Assembly: GCF_000006445.2 (NCBI RefSeq)
Contig: NC_006049.2
Span: 434,001 to 498,000, forward strand
Direction: 5' to 3'
Length of the DNA: 64,000 nt
From: Debaryomyces hansenii CBS767
Taxonomy: Eukaryota; Ascomycota; Pichiomycetes; Serinales; Debaryomycetaceae
The translations under genes were made by a program, and so were the position numbers. How positions within the stretch are numbered: the stretch's first letter is position 1; each line of letters starts with the position of its first letter. Positions 27,801 through 39,400 of this stretch are shown piece by piece. The notes under the pieces are model-generated. The model was not told where the DNA came from and made no database searches. It worked only from the letters and a program-made list of their open reading frames with translations.

Positions 27801-29036
27801 AGACTTGATGGATCATTGCTTTCTGATCCGAACTTAAAGAACAAAGCTGAAACATCCACCAGTTATATCAACACAAGTTCAAGTTCAAGTAATAAATTGC
27901 CAATTAACTTCTTGGGGTTGGGTAGTAATCTGGTTCACGCTACATTGTTTGCGGATGACATGACCAATCAGAACCAAGTTTTGCAACAAATACACCAACA
28001 ACAGAAAAAGTTGATAGGCCAAAATGACATCTTTTCATTATCCAAATATGAGACTAGAAGATTCCATGGTAACAATAAAATTAACTGTGCGGTCCCATGT
28101 TATGGTGGTAAAAAATTGTTGTATGGTACCGATTCAGGAGTGTGGGTATCTACGGTGAGATCTATCAGTGCAACTTCAAATGAAAAGATTTGTTCTGATC
28201 CTACAATGGTTATTAGCAAAGTCTATGTCACCCAAATCGAAGTTTTGGTTGAATATTCTAAGTTATTAATCTTATCAGATAAGTCATTGTACGAGTTTGA
28301 TTTATCATGTACTGATTCTTTGGATCATAATAAGAATACTAGATCTGGAAAATTAATCTTGAACTACGTATCATTCTTCAAAACTGGTATCTGTGATGGT
28401 AGATTATTGGTATGTGCTGCTAAACACGGCTCCACGCATTCAATTAACATATTTGAACCTACGAACCCATTCGATCATAAATCACTGAAGAACAAGAACA
28501 AGAAATACGACATCAGAGAAATTTCGTTCAGCTCTGACCCGGTATCTATTTCATTCTTGAAAACCAAATTGTGTGTTGGATGTACAAAGGGATTTGAGAT
28601 TCTTTCATTAGAGAAGGGTAAAAAGGAACCTATTTTAGATGAGGCTGATCCATCGTTAGATTTTGCTACACAACGTGAAAGCGTTACACCATTGGCCATT
28701 CATAGATTGGGGAAAAATTTCTTGCTCTCATATTCCGAGTTCTCGTTCAAAATCAATAGGAACGGTTGGAGAACCCAGCATGATTGGAGTGTTTTCTGGG
28801 AAGGCAACCCTCAGAACATAGCATTATTCTATCCTTACTTGTTGTCCTTTGAACCTGGCTTTATTGAAGTTAGAGATTTAGACTCTACTAATCTATTAAG
28901 GGCCCTTGTGGGTGAGAATATCCGATTTTTACATTCGAACGAACATGAGGCTTTATATGCATGTGAAGAAAATGGTTATGACATAATTGTATCAATTGAC
29001 TTCTTGAACTTAAAACCAAAAGTTACTCAACTATAA
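24894..29036 (+). CDS. ROM2: Rho1 guanine-nucleotide exchange factor, Rom1/Rom2 type
   Basis: A 1380-residue protein (S. cerevisiae Rom2 1356). The N-terminal 420 residues are Gln/Pro/Ser-rich and include four tandem 17-residue repeats. Then come a DEP domain (about 435-520, TGKMAVDIICKIIRTNDRNLA), a Dbl-homology domain (about 675-870, ELIYEFIYTERDYVKDLEFM, LLKAKEEIEKVL), a PH-like region (about 890-1010) and a C-terminal CNH domain (about 1060-1370, from NKINCAVPCYGGKKLLYG). This order is diagnostic of Rom1/Rom2. Rom2 activates Rho1 at the plasma membrane in the cell-wall-integrity pathway. In-frame CTG codons occur, for example after the glutamine run near residue 325, so those residues depend on the genetic code. 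Confidence 0.95.
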   Translation: MSSSEYPIYSYKRNNAAPNQHPQYNIPTHLLPQALLDEQRQRQMQGSNSPQRGHIGLNQPMQGNNSPQRAQMGVNPPMQGNNSPQRAEMGLNQPMQRNDSPQRGQAGVNQQMPIPIQNVPKQHVTQGQFMPQQDQGQPFHNQQQPIPQQPMYDSPERRQQQYPQKVQQNVPNYEGMGNGRPFNGPRNASLLSLTYGNSGNGNYNKRVNSYSSQESIPQPQPPYPVSGGYVPNPNNYGQEAPQIPQQRRTARKAPPGSLPPIQTNQVLDSSGRRIVSSPSVPQYNSYSYANHSPISQTHSGQMNNETRAKSLSSTSGKPYQQQQQQLRMKPIPQGQASQPSPQQTNHQNHRPGSSGSGSSSSSHSFSLTSKSRSFTSLSKLSSLSTKKFNSSTSLQGSKLDRNPSSATLSSQKTVTTPMPKKPIVYPAMLSRVARVFKETIILTINTKDGLEYHDTFTGKMAVDIICKIIRTNDRNLALLIGRSLDAQKFFRDVTYNHRLRDSIHEVYAFNHIYGEVEFYQDYNNTNNNSANNSKHGSITEGHPQFQQVLLQQLPAHTTNSQPPTPSTPTMSNEGSTYNLNNNKEIPANSTSATGVNGVFTILTDCYSPTCTRNNLCYSIACPRRLEQQARLNLKPQGGLKRAVSRLSLHDKEENKTLWYETVPQSILDKLDKREKMRQELIYEFIYTERDYVKDLEFMTDFYIMPLRNPANNIIPEREREVFIRTVFGGVSDLLRLAKNMSEALTRRQLQQKPVIDTFADIFVDFVGGFEPFIKYSGNKVFASFEHERQQQVNMKYARFLDAIEKKPESRKQDLSSFLIKGIQRPARYQLLISGIIKNTEPESPDYKSLLKAKEEIEKVLVQINIQTGESTDRHKIMVLHRLLGKQNLETKNHFKLNYSHRIIYQVTLNRKRDNEKIDLYLFEHALLLIKHKIQNKREQHKIFEKPIYLPLLFVNSGYDIPTARSIMGNRLDGSLLSDPNLKNKAETSTSYINTSSSSSNKLPINFLGLGSNLVHATLFADDMTNQNQVLQQIHQQQKKLIGQNDIFSLSKYETRRFHGNNKINCAVPCYGGKKLLYGTDSGVWVSTVRSISATSNEKICSDPTMVISKVYVTQIEVLVEYSKLLILSDKSLYEFDLSCTDSLDHNKNTRSGKLILNYVSFFKTGICDGRLLVCAAKHGSTHSINIFEPTNPFDHKSLKNKNKKYDIREISFSSDPVSISFLKTKLCVGCTKGFEILSLEKGKKEPILDEADPSLDFATQRESVTPLAIHRLGKNFLLSYSEFSFKINRNGWRTQHDWSVFWEGNPQNIALFYPYLLSFEPGFIEVRDLDSTNLLRALVGENIRFLHSNEHEALYACEENGYDIIVSIDFLNLKPKVTQL
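25023..25226 (+). repeat. 51-bp coding minisatellite in the RhoGEF gene
   Basis: Four head-to-tail 51-bp units at 25023, 25074, 25125 and 25176 each encode 17 residues of the form MQ-G-x-N-SPQR-x-x-x-G-x-N-x-P. Every unit contains an SPQR tetrad, a potential proline-directed phosphosite. Units 2 and 3 are the most alike and unit 4 is the most diverged. Confidence 0.92.
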
Positions 29037-29265
29037 CTGAAACTTATCATTGATATGAAGAGTCAGTTCTATAGGATTATATATATAATTGACTAATTTA
29101 TAATGATTAATGTAGCACAGCATAGGTTTTATATAGCGATGCGTGTAGTTACCGAACACGAATAGAGGGACCGGTTTTTTTGTTCAGCAAGAAAAGTAAA
29201 ATTCTTCACCTTTAAGTCAGTTGTTTTGAACGAAATCTGTATCTTTAATCAAAAGTGTATTCAAC

Positions 29266-30234
29266 ATGTCGTCCATTATTGAGTTAAATACACCAAGTAT
29301 TGAACGTCCATTCGGGTTACACTTATGGCCGATTTTCAGCTATGTATTTGAGCTGATCATTGGTTATCCAGCCGAGGACTTTGAATTCGTTTACCACAAA
29401 ACATTCTTAGCCAATGGATTCCATGCGATTGGGATCATTATTGTCTACTATATCGTTATATTTGGTGGTAGAGCATTGTCATCTAAGTTAAAATTACCAG
29501 CATTGAAGTTGAACTTTTTGTTCCAATTGCACAACATTGTGTTAACTTTATTTTCATTATCATTATTATTGTTGACCATTGAGCAATTAATTCCAATCTT
29601 GTACCATCACGGTATTTTCTACGCTATTTGCCATAAGAATGCGTTTGCTCCAAAATTGGTTACCTTGTACTACTTGAACTACTTGACTAAGTACTTGGAA
29701 TTGATTGATACCGTTTTCTTGGTGTTGAAAAAGAAGAAGCTTTTGTTCTTGCACACCTACCATCATGGTGCTACCGCTCTTTTATGCTACACCCAATTAA
29801 CAGGATCCACCTCAGTGGAATGGGTTCCTATCACTTTGAACTTGGCCGTTCACGTCGTCATGTACTGGTACTACTTTTTGAGTGCCAGAGGTATCAGAGT
29901 GTGGTGGAAAGAATGGGTCACCAGATTCCAAATTATTCAATTCCTCATCGACTTGGTCTTCGTCTACTTTGCCACCTACACCCACTATGCCTACAGATAT
30001 TTTCCATCCTTGCCTCATATTGGCGACTGTTATGGCTCTGAATTAGCAGCTGCATATGGTTATTTGATCTTGACCAGTTACTTGGTCTTGTTCATCTCGT
30101 TCTACATCAAGGTGTACAGTAACCGTAAGACCGCGGCTGCTACTTCGAGTGGAGCAGGTCCATCAGCCAAATCATCTGCTAAGTCCTCCACCGTCGAACC
30201 AAACGTCACCAAGGCCAGATCTCGTAAAGCTTGA
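29266..30234 (+). CDS. FEN1: Very-long-chain fatty-acid elongase, ELO family
   Basis: A 322-residue ELO protein with about seven membrane segments. Conserved blocks: [21 protein letters not shown], the histidine box HTYHH at residues 163-167, [13 protein letters not shown] and [21 protein letters not shown]. The lysine/arginine-rich tail (KARSRKA) fits ER retention. ELO enzymes condense malonyl-CoA with acyl-CoA at the ER in the first step of chain extension. The size and tail resemble Elo2/Fen1 and Elo3/Sur4, but the sequence read here does not separate the two, so the symbol is tentative. The gene has a 229-bp promoter after the RhoGEF. Confidence 0.88.
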   Translation: MSSIIELNTPSIERPFGLHLWPIFSYVFELIIGYPAEDFEFVYHKTFLANGFHAIGIIIVYYIVIFGGRALSSKLKLPALKLNFLFQLHNIVLTLFSLSLLLLTIEQLIPILYHHGIFYAICHKNAFAPKLVTLYYLNYLTKYLELIDTVFLVLKKKKLLFLHTYHHGATALLCYTQLTGSTSVEWVPITLNLAVHVVMYWYYFLSARGIRVWWKEWVTRFQIIQFLIDLVFVYFATYTHYAYRYFPSLPHIGDCYGSELAAAYGYLILTSYLVLFISFYIKVYSNRKTAAATSSGAGPSAKSSAKSSTVEPNVTKARSRKA

Positions 30235-31522
30235 TCTATAAAATACAGGTCATACATAATAACATAGACAGACTGTTAGACTGCGACTTCCCTACGTCTG
30301 CATGTCCAATTAATTCTTTTTTTCGATATAATGTCCTTATTTATTCCATTTTATTTCGTTTATGTTACGTTATTTTTAATATACTACTTGAATAGGAAGT
30401 CAATTCTTTTGTATTTTCCACGTGAAGAAAATCACCCTATACGACCTTATACGACATGTGTAAGGATGTTGATGGTGCGTACTTTAGATTGAGTTCTACT
30501 CCCCCCTTTTTCCATTCGCCGGACTCCTTCGGATCGGATATTCGCTGTATTGGATTATCCGCGCCGCGTACAAGAATGTCGTATATTTTTATTATGACAT
30601 AGTCGGCGCGTCGGCTTGTAGATAATGCTCCCCCCCCGGGTCCGGTTGAGATGAGTGCCGAATTACATCCGATTACTAAGTCTGGGAGCCTTACGCTGCA
30701 TATGGCGGAACAGTACCTATATAGGAGTTTCTCCTATTCCCATTAAGACAAGACCGGATCTTTCAACGCTTTATCAAATACATTCCATTAACACCGCAAG
30801 TGAATGTGTTTAATTGAAGCGGCCGTGTGGTATGATGTATTGTAGGACAAATGACGTTTGACAATGTGGACTGGACCACTCACTGGAAGCTTATTCAACT
30901 AGTAGGAGACCATGTGATACAACGGCTGAACGATTCGTAGGCTAATAGACACCAGACACTTTTTACATAGGAGAACAGATCATATAGTTTAAGCAGTATG
31001 TAAAATTGCGGGATTAAACGCTGCTGTACGCTAGACATTCGATGTTGCGGCCGTACGCCATTCGCGGTTTCGCCGGTACAATAAGGACTAATAGTGGTGA
31101 ATGGATACGGCTGACAGTATATTACCGTGGGGTCCGAGCTGACATAATGCGGTACACCTTCGGCCCTACATGAGTGAGCAACGTATCATCAAAAGTGGGT
31201 TCCGTAGGTGGGTTTGGAAAGATATAGGGACCTCATAAAGACCACTACAACGATAGGATCAGACGGATATAACCCGCTAGACCTCCAGTGAGCACCAGGA
31301 GAAATTTGCGTCTACTTATGATGCTATTGGGCAAGCCAACATCGACACTGATTTTCGGTGAAGGAATTTGGTCGACGAGTCCTATTAAGAGGGGCGCATA
31401 AAAGGCTGTATCAGCCGTATTCCATCGATGCCGATTTGATTGCAAATATTTAAGTAGTATACTATCCTGGGGTTTGGTAAGTGACATATTTGCTAGAACA
31501 CATCCATAACAATATATACATC
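30235..31522. promoter_or_regulatory. Long CG-triplet-rich promoter of the zinc-finger gene
   Basis: About 1.3 kb with no credible gene. It is locally richer in CGG/CCG and CpG than neighbouring DNA. It has a C8 run at 30630-30637, an AGGGG/CCCCT stress-type core near 30503-30507, and an inverted repeat with CGCGCCG at 30560-30566, CGGCGCG at 30604-30610 and an inner ATGTC/GACAT pair. CGG triplets are the half-sites of Zn2Cys6 regulators, so dense control of the downstream transcription factor is plausible (inference). Confidence 0.45.
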
Positions 31523-32494
31523 ATGGGGTCATCTTATATTATTCCACCTGCCAGCAACAACGAATGTAGGTTACCACTGATTCATTCTTTGGATTTGCAC
31601 GGTTACCACAGCACAGTACCACAGTTGTACCGGCCATCAGAAGTTCACGGCCTCACAAACCCTAAATCATTATCTGAGCCATTGACATACTATACACCAA
31701 GCCAAAACCAGATTCCGCCTGTTGGATATTTGTCACCAGGGTTTGTTACGCAGTCGTATGGATGTCGCACCAACTACACTCCTGCCAATGTGGCCGGCTA
31801 CAACCCATTGCATAATGCTAGCAATCCGTCTAGTCAATTCTCGCATATAACACCAGCATCTTCGCCATCTCGTTCCAATTCATTCTCAAAAGACGGGTTA
31901 TCGACACTATACAACGTTGCTACAGCTTCTGACGAAGCATGTGCTCGCGAAAGAAAGTCAAGCGAGTCGCTGGACTCACATAGTGACACCAAAAGCACCA
32001 CTCCGGAAGTTGAGATTCCACACCGCGATTCCACAGTATCCACCAAAAGTTGCAAACCTAGAAAGAAGAGACAATGTCCCGAATGCAGCATGTTCTTCTC
32101 GAACTTGGCTACACACAAATCTACGCATCTTAAACCAACGTCGAGACCTCACGTTTGCAAATACTGTAATCGAGGGTTCGCCAGACCCAATGATTTATTC
32201 CGTCATACAAGGTGCCACTGGAAGGAAGTGGGCTCCAACAAGGGACAGTTCAAATGTCCTTACAAAAACCACTCTACAGGAGACAATTGCTGCCATTCAT
32301 CTGGCATTTTCAGCCGTTGTGACACTTTCAAAAATCATCTTAAAGCAATTCACTTTCAGTATCCAAGTGGCACTAAAAAGGACCAGAGAAATAAGGTTAG
32401 TGGTAACTGTAGAATGTGCCACAAATTTTTTACGACCGTTGATGATTGGTTGGTAAATCATGTTGAAAAGAATGAATGCCCATTTGGTAATTAG
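31523..32494 (+). CDS. STP4: C2H2 zinc-finger transcription factor, Stp3/Stp4 type
   Basis: A 323-residue protein with a polar Ser/Pro/Asn-rich N-terminal half and a C-terminal zinc-finger block from about residue 185. The fingers are CPECSMFFSNLATHKSTH, then the classical CKYCNRGFARPNDLFRHTRCH, then FSRCDTFKNHLKAIHFQYPSG and CRMCHKFFTTVDDWLVNHV. This arrangement, including the RCDTFKNHLKA-H signature, matches S. cerevisiae Stp3 and Stp4, which are nuclear factors of poorly defined function. The frame is open to 31481 only via GTG, so the ATG at 31523 (MGSSYIIPP) is used. It is shorter than S. cerevisiae Stp4. Which of the two orthologues it is cannot be settled here. Confidence 0.85.
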   Translation: MGSSYIIPPASNNECRLPLIHSLDLHGYHSTVPQLYRPSEVHGLTNPKSLSEPLTYYTPSQNQIPPVGYLSPGFVTQSYGCRTNYTPANVAGYNPLHNASNPSSQFSHITPASSPSRSNSFSKDGLSTLYNVATASDEACARERKSSESLDSHSDTKSTTPEVEIPHRDSTVSTKSCKPRKKRQCPECSMFFSNLATHKSTHLKPTSRPHVCKYCNRGFARPNDLFRHTRCHWKEVGSNKGQFKCPYKNHSTGDNCCHSSGIFSRCDTFKNHLKAIHFQYPSGTKKDQRNKVSGNCRMCHKFFTTVDDWLVNHVEKNECPFGN

Positions 32495-32665
32495 ATCTAG
32501 TTCGTATTTGTATTTTTGTTGGGTTTGGGTAGGTATATATAAAATAAACGGTTTTCATATGACAGTTGATTGTAGCTTCGCACTCGGTATGGAACCGATC
32601 AAGAATATACTAATTATTCAAAAAGTTTTTCATTTCATGATTACTTCCAGTAATTTTTGTCCAAT

Positions 32666-33388
32666 ATGGTTCATACGGCCGCTAAATACTTGCTTGTAGC
32701 GTTTCTTGCTTCAACTTACAAAACCTTACCTTTCGCCTATGTCTTCAGATTTTACTATCGTCTTATAGTAAACTTGGCAATACCCAGAAAGAGATATCTT
32801 CTGAATGGGAAGCAGAATACTTTCGGAATCACTGGAAAGACTAATAAGTTGGATTTGTTCGAGTACACCACTATGGAGACATATGTTTCTCCATTAGAAC
32901 TTGATATGTACATGCACAAATCCAATTCTACTTATTCGATTGACTTGGACATTGCCAGAACAAACGTTGTCACCAAAATTTTCCAAAGATTCTGGTATAA
33001 ATATTACGACAATGAAAATAAGGAGTTCAAAGGAATATCGTTGTCAAATATGCCGTATGTACCGGTTGCTTCTATTCAATGTATATTTAAGAAGGAATTG
33101 AGGTTATACCAGAGATACAATGTAAAGAGTCAGATTTTTGCATGGGATGAGAAGTGGATATTCGTGTTGTCTAAATTTGTCTTGCCTGGATCAGAAAAGT
33201 TATGTTCTATTGCTATAACTAAGTATGTTTTCAAAAAGAAACAAAGAATTACCATCAAACCGGAGGAGATACTTAAAGATTGTGGCTTGTGGAATGATGA
33301 AGTAGTCAAAGTCAACAAGAAGAATTACGAAGTGGTTAGGTATATGGCTTCAACAGAAGACTTAGAGAAATCATGCGACCAATTTTAA
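32666..33388 (+). CDS. Thioesterase-fold (hot-dog) protein, THEM6-like
   Basis: A 240-residue protein. The N-terminus is hydrophobic (YLLVAFLASTYKTLPFAYVFRFYY) and could be a signal anchor. The body resembles the THEM6/4HBT-like group: a MYMHKSNSTYSIDLDIART block takes the place of the usual tyrosine-aspartate-rich start, followed by VASIQCIFKKELRLYQRYNVKSQIFAWDEKWIFVLSKF. Such proteins are predicted acyl-CoA thioesterase relatives, often without proof of activity, and I see no certain catalytic triad. The ATG at 32666 is used because the three codons before it begin with TTG. It lies 171 bp after the zinc-finger gene, on the same strand, and is convergent with TOM1. Confidence 0.6.
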   Translation: MVHTAAKYLLVAFLASTYKTLPFAYVFRFYYRLIVNLAIPRKRYLLNGKQNTFGITGKTNKLDLFEYTTMETYVSPLELDMYMHKSNSTYSIDLDIARTNVVTKIFQRFWYKYYDNENKEFKGISLSNMPYVPVASIQCIFKKELRLYQRYNVKSQIFAWDEKWIFVLSKFVLPGSEKLCSIAITKYVFKKKQRITIKPEEILKDCGLWNDEVVKVNKKNYEVVRYMASTEDLEKSCDQF

Positions 33389-33490
33389 TTATGTAGATAC
33401 GCTTGTTTTATTAGAGTTTTACAAGATGTAAAAGAATAAATAAATTAATACGTGTTTTATTATTTCATATATAAAATCAACTTTGCAAAA

Positions 33491-36400
33491 TCAAGCTAAT
33501 CCAAAACCTTCATGACCTTCTGTTATAGCCAATAGAACAGATCCTCTTAATGTTTCATATGATTCATATGCTGGTAAATCTATTTGGTTGAAACATGTAT
33601 GTGAGGATGGTAATCTATCAGTGGTTCCGTAGTCTCTATGGATGCTAAATTTACAAGTTCCACTAGCTCCACTCAACTCCTTGAAACCATTCAAAGGAAC
33701 TTTCGAGGTACCCGTAGCAAACTGTAGCAATTTGGCTCTCTCTTCGTTGTCAAACGATTTAACCGCTCTCCAGAACCATTGAATTTGTTCTGATGAAGGC
33801 GAATAATTATTATACGTAGAATTATTTTGCCAATCCAAAACATCGATATCCGGCAATCCCGAAATCAATAATTCTAATTCTTGTTCATCAAATATAGAAA
33901 CTAAATCCTTTGAAATAATCTCGTGGAACCCCAACAAAAAGTTGTCCATTTGTTCCGTAACCGAAGTTTGCAATCTGTACTGAACAACTAATTTGACATA
34001 CTCGTGTTTATTTTCTTCGGTCACGGCTATATCTCTTCCGTTAGGAATCAAGTCAATGATTTTATGTTCTCCATAATCATCAGTTTCAACTGAAAAATCT
34101 TCTGTGATCACATCAGTTATGTCATTTTCTAACATCCATACCAATGATTTAAAGTATTCAAGGTCTAGTGTCTCCATATCCTTTAACGAAACTGACTTAC
34201 CTAAAATTCTCTTATAGACAGCTCTACTGAAGTGACAATCTAGGAAACTATTATCAAATATAGCCTTACCAATAATCTTACCAATAAATTTAAAGAACGA
34301 CAAATGTTCTGGATTAATATATGATGTTCTATTCGGGTGGAATGTTGTTTCATCAGATGCCACAGGGGTAAATAAGGCATAGTCTGGATTAAACATTTGT
34401 CTCGATAAAACTTGATACCATTCTCGAGTAACACCACCTGCATCAATTCCCGATTCACCTTTAAAATTGACTTCTAGCTTTGAGTTCTTAAACTCATCCT
34501 TCGGTTTGAAAAATAATGCTCTGTACGAGTCCAAGAATACTTGATCACGGCGAATGCTGATTGACAATTTAGCATTCTCATTTTTATTTTCATGTAATTT
34601 TCGATCAAAATAATTCTTCTTGTTATCAAATTCCAAGACCCCAGGATTTCTAACTAACATTCCAAAAGGTCCACTCATCAAGTTAGGATTAGTTCTGACC
34701 ATTTGATTCAATATCTTCTTATGTTCATCTGTAAATGAAAAAAATAAGCTTTCAATTGGTTCCTTAGTGAAATCAATTTTTTTCGCTTCATACTTAATAG
34801 CATCTTTGATATGAATTTCTTTAACTTTGCTATGTTTACAAACAACCATTAAAGCTTCAATCAAGGGTAATAATGCTGTAGCTATATTTGTCATGCCTTT
34901 TCTTTCTTCTAGAACTCTTAAGCAATCACTCAAGGCATCCCATAGAGTTCCCAATGCAAGTCTCTTATATAATCCTGTTAATTCTTCAATTTCATCGAGA
35001 GTCAATTTATTTTCCTTACCATCATGGATCGCTTTATAATCGGTTTTCTCATCCTCAAAGCCTTTATCTTTTTCTTTTGATTCAAACATATAATCTAATG
35101 CGGTTAAAATCCTGAGTAGTTTTGCCTGGTCAGAGCTCGACGCACTGAACTTCGCAAATGACTTATTTTCTGTATTGTAGGTATCTGATTTGTGAATTTC
35201 TCTTGTCAAAACGTTAAGATCGCTAATAATAGTTTGTCCTAATTTCGTTGCCTGATCAGATAATTCTACGGAAAATACCTTTTGCGCATTCGGAAGTACA
35301 GATAGGTTCTGCATTGCACTGATAGTTCTTCTGAAAGTCGTATTAGGACAATCATTTGAAGTTAGTATTTTGATTATTTGTCGGAAATTATGATCAGGAA
35401 TAACTGGAGGAGTAATAGGAGGAACCTTATTGTCTTCAACACTTTTGTTAGCGTTTTGTAAAGCATGAAGTGGTCTAGTAGCGATTTGTAAAACTCTTGC
35501 TAAAACATCCATGAAAGTTTGATCTTCTTTGATCAAATTATTTTCTAACAATCTAAGCAAGAGATTTATTGGGTATTTACTTTCCTTACTTAACGATTCT
35601 TTTAATTTCGTTTTGCGATTAATCTTCTTCAATATGTATGGGTTATCATGCTCCGTCAAAAGATAATATCTCATATGAGTATTACGCTCTAATATATAGT
35701 GCACGACTTCGATTATTTGATTACCAATGATAATCGGCGAGCCACCGATAGGAAATTGATTATTCTGACTTTCCGTATTAGATGTACTAGTTTTAGCTTT
35801 CAAGCAAACCTGTGAGTAAACTTTCTCAATAGATCGTTGGTTTATTAAACCGTCTTGAAGGATTGCGATTAAAAGGCCCATTATTTCAGCCCTCGATTGT
35901 TTACTTTTACACAAGTACTGCAATGCTTGATGGATATACTCTCTCTGATTAATAGGCAGAGGGATAAAAAGTAAACGAATTAGTGCAGCTACACCAGATC
36001 TCTCAACTAAGGGTGTAAAGAAAACCTTTTTAGACTTTTTGGAAGATTCCGACGTAGCGTCTCCAGCAACAGTTGATCTTCTTCTGTTTGAACCTGAATT
36101 GTCACTACTAGGTAAAACAAAAGGATTCGTACTTTCTCCTTCGTTCCCATCTTCCAAATCTTCATCTTCATCAACATCCGGATAGGTCATTTCATCTTCC
36201 AAGGTAGAAAATCTACGAGCCATCGATTCTTGTTGAAGAATTTCTTCTCTAATTTGCTCAGGAAGAGCATCTAGGAAGTCAGGATCAATTTCACGGGCAT
36301 CTGCTCCTGTATTAGACGCATTTGCTCGTCTTTCTCTGACATGCTGAGTAAATACTTCATCACGCATATCATCTGGTAAAGCCTCGAAGAATTCTGGGTC

Positions 36401-39400
36401 TATGTCAGTTCCACTAATATCAACATCACGGTCACCAATACGAACCATAATAGGATCATGATGTTCAGAGTTATTTGTTGCATTGATTTCTCGTTCTCTT
36501 GCTTCCTCTTCACGCTTTAACCTTTCTTCTTCTTCCCTTTTGCGTATTTTTTCTTCTCTTTCCTTTCTAATTCGTTCAGCTTCTTCCTTCTTCAGCTTGA
36601 ATATTTCGATACTTTCCTTTTCGATTCTATTAACAATATTAGGTATAATCTTCATAACAGCCTCATCCTTCGACTTAGAATAGAACATATTTAATGCATC
36701 TAACCAACGTTCCCTCGTGGACTTGATGTACATGCTATGTAACACATCATTATCGCGTTTGGACTTAGAGCCCATCAGTATAACGTTTCCAAAGGAACGT
36801 TCAAAACGACTAGAATTTCCAGGACCACTTATATGTATAGTCCCTCTTAATAAGCCGTTATCATTATTTGCTGAGCTGAATAGACCTTCGAAAAGCGAAG
36901 CAATATTTGGTTGCCCCATAGCTGGACGTAAAGCATCAAAAAATGTGCTAGCAAAGTCCCTTGCTCGTCTTCTTGAATCAGGCGCAATACCTAATCCATC
37001 TACTTCATCATCAACAACCGAATCATCTTCACTCATATTATCTTCCTCGTCTTCGTCAGATTCGCCGGAATCCATAACCTCATACGCATCTCTAGAATGT
37101 TCAAGTCTATTCCTACGTAAGCTTTCAACACCACTTGGTATATCACCATCTTCTACTTCCGCTTCATTTGAAGGAGCATTATCGTCTTCAAAAGCTTCAA
37201 TCCAACCATCTAATTCTTCATCATCATACTCGCTGATTCCTTCTTCCTCGTCGTAATCATAAACTCCGGATTCATCCGAGACTTCGTCATTTATTGAACC
37301 TTCATCGGAATCGCTGTGAGAATGCATATCTAATTCGTCAATAATTTCAATATCATCATCTTCAATACTTGGGATATTGTCATCATCCATGGATTCATTT
37401 CCTTCGTAGCCCTCATCGATAGAAATATCATTGTCTTCGTCTTCCTCCATTTCAGAATCTAGTTCAGAAAGATGAGAGGAATCTTCTGAATCTTCTTCCG
37501 ATATTTCTTCACCAGACATCAACACCTCCAACGGATCCCCTTCGTCATAATAATCCATTTCTGAATCCTCACTCTCATGTTCAACATCATACATCCCCAA
37601 AGTAGAATTACGGAACAAATCAGGTGTTTCATCCCTATCATCAACGTCTTCTGGTACGATATCATCGTCTTCTTTATCTCCTTGGTGCTCGTCCTCAAAG
37701 ATATCCTGAAATTCACTTTTGATCTTACCCAATAAAGTAAGCGGTTTAATACCAAGTTTAATGACACGATTAATTTCAGGGAAATTAACATCAAACTCAG
37801 AGATTATTCCAGTGAGCTGAGATGGTATTTGCTTATCAATAAGAGCTTTAGCTATATAATACTGATCATACTTCGTTGCATTTTTATTCAATAAGGGTCC
37901 TGTTAAATCACGGAACTTTTGAGTTATCATACAGCCACATAAATCAAATAAATCAATAAGCTTTCCATAGCGAACATTAGCGACACTTGGGGCACTAACC
38001 GTCTCCTTTAGGATCTTCAGAAGAATATCAACATAAAATTTTCTTATGAAAGCCATATCAATATCTTCTTTCTTTGGGTCTGGTGAATTGTCTTCGTTCA
38101 AAATTGGTGTTGATACTAACGCTAAAACTGCAAGCTTAGAAAGTGACGAAATAGCAGAACGTCTCTCAAACTCAATACCGCTAGATTTAATAAGCAGTCT
38201 AGTTGGTATCAATTGATGTAGTAAAAAGTTCAAAGCAGTGGAGCGAGGTTTCAAATTATCATTTTGATTTTTCTTAGAAAACGTTAAAAATTCAAGTTTC
38301 GATTGCTTATAAGAACCAAGCAACTCGGTAATTGTTTGCAATAAGAAAGACGCATAAGCAAAATCTGTATTTTTAAACACATCGGTCGTGGAGTCCTTTG
38401 CAGTCTTCTCATCGTCCGTAGATTGTGGTTCAGACACCCAATCTTTTTTACTAACTTCCATCAATTCACTCAAGAGTGTATGGATAATGCCTGTAGAGTT
38501 AATGGTACGTTGCAGGGCCAGGTTATCTACTTCTTTTGAAGCTTCTACATCTTCCATGTCCATATCTTCATTACTTTTGTCGTGCTTCTTTCGAAAAACA
38601 GTTAGCTTTGACGGGTAAACATCCCCACCATCATAATTGTCTAACCTTACTTCCTGTGAGAAAACATCCACATATAACCCTGGGTCACGTAACACAACTG
38701 ACGCAGTCTCTTTCAAGACTGATTGAAGGTCACGTTTGCCTCTGATACTTCCCTTGAATACAGTCGAAAGCTCAACTGACATATTAACTTTCAAAACTTC
38801 AGTTGTCTCAAAACATCTTCTTATAAGAACAACAAGTGCCGCTTGATAAATATCATATTTATCTGATGCATTTTTCATGAAATCACTAGCTAAAGAAATA
38901 AGCGTTTTAAGTAACTTAGAGTTTACAAGCATTGTTGAGCATTCTTCGTCTTTGACTAATAATATCATAATTCTTGCAATCCCAATTGCAGATTTTATCT
39001 CGTGAATTTCATCCAATTTTATAAGACTATCAAATACCCTCCGTTTTAATTCATCATCGATCAAAAATGGAACAGTATCATTTTGGGGACATAGGCGTTC
39101 ATGTGGACTCTTCTCAGATACAGGAAAATCTTTGTAATACATCACTTGCTCAAGGATATACAACCCATATGAGATATAGTCCTTGTCTACATCCTTTGGG
39201 TTACTTTCAAGTTCAATAGTCATAAAACGTGTAAACCTCGAAATAGTCTCCTTGTTCGAATATACCACCTTTTCATCTTTAAGAATAATCCCAAACAAAT
39301 GAATAGCGACACCTAAATCCGAGCTTTTATTTTTCTTCACGCCTACCAAATCAAAAATATAATAAGCAAGCTTGCTCGAAATATCTGAAGGGTCTGAATA

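Noticed and set aside
31481..31522. Upstream extension of the zinc-finger protein
   Set aside because: It starts with GTG. Nuclear yeast genes use ATG, and the conserved frame has an ATG at 31523. The same reasoning moved the starts of UBA3, RAD52, MUS81, SLY41, the second STE14 copy, the thioesterase-like gene, PRP3 and the orphan at 57932.
36483..37256. Serine-rich frames opposite TOM1
   Set aside because: They are antisense reflections of the acidic and charged tracts of TOM1.
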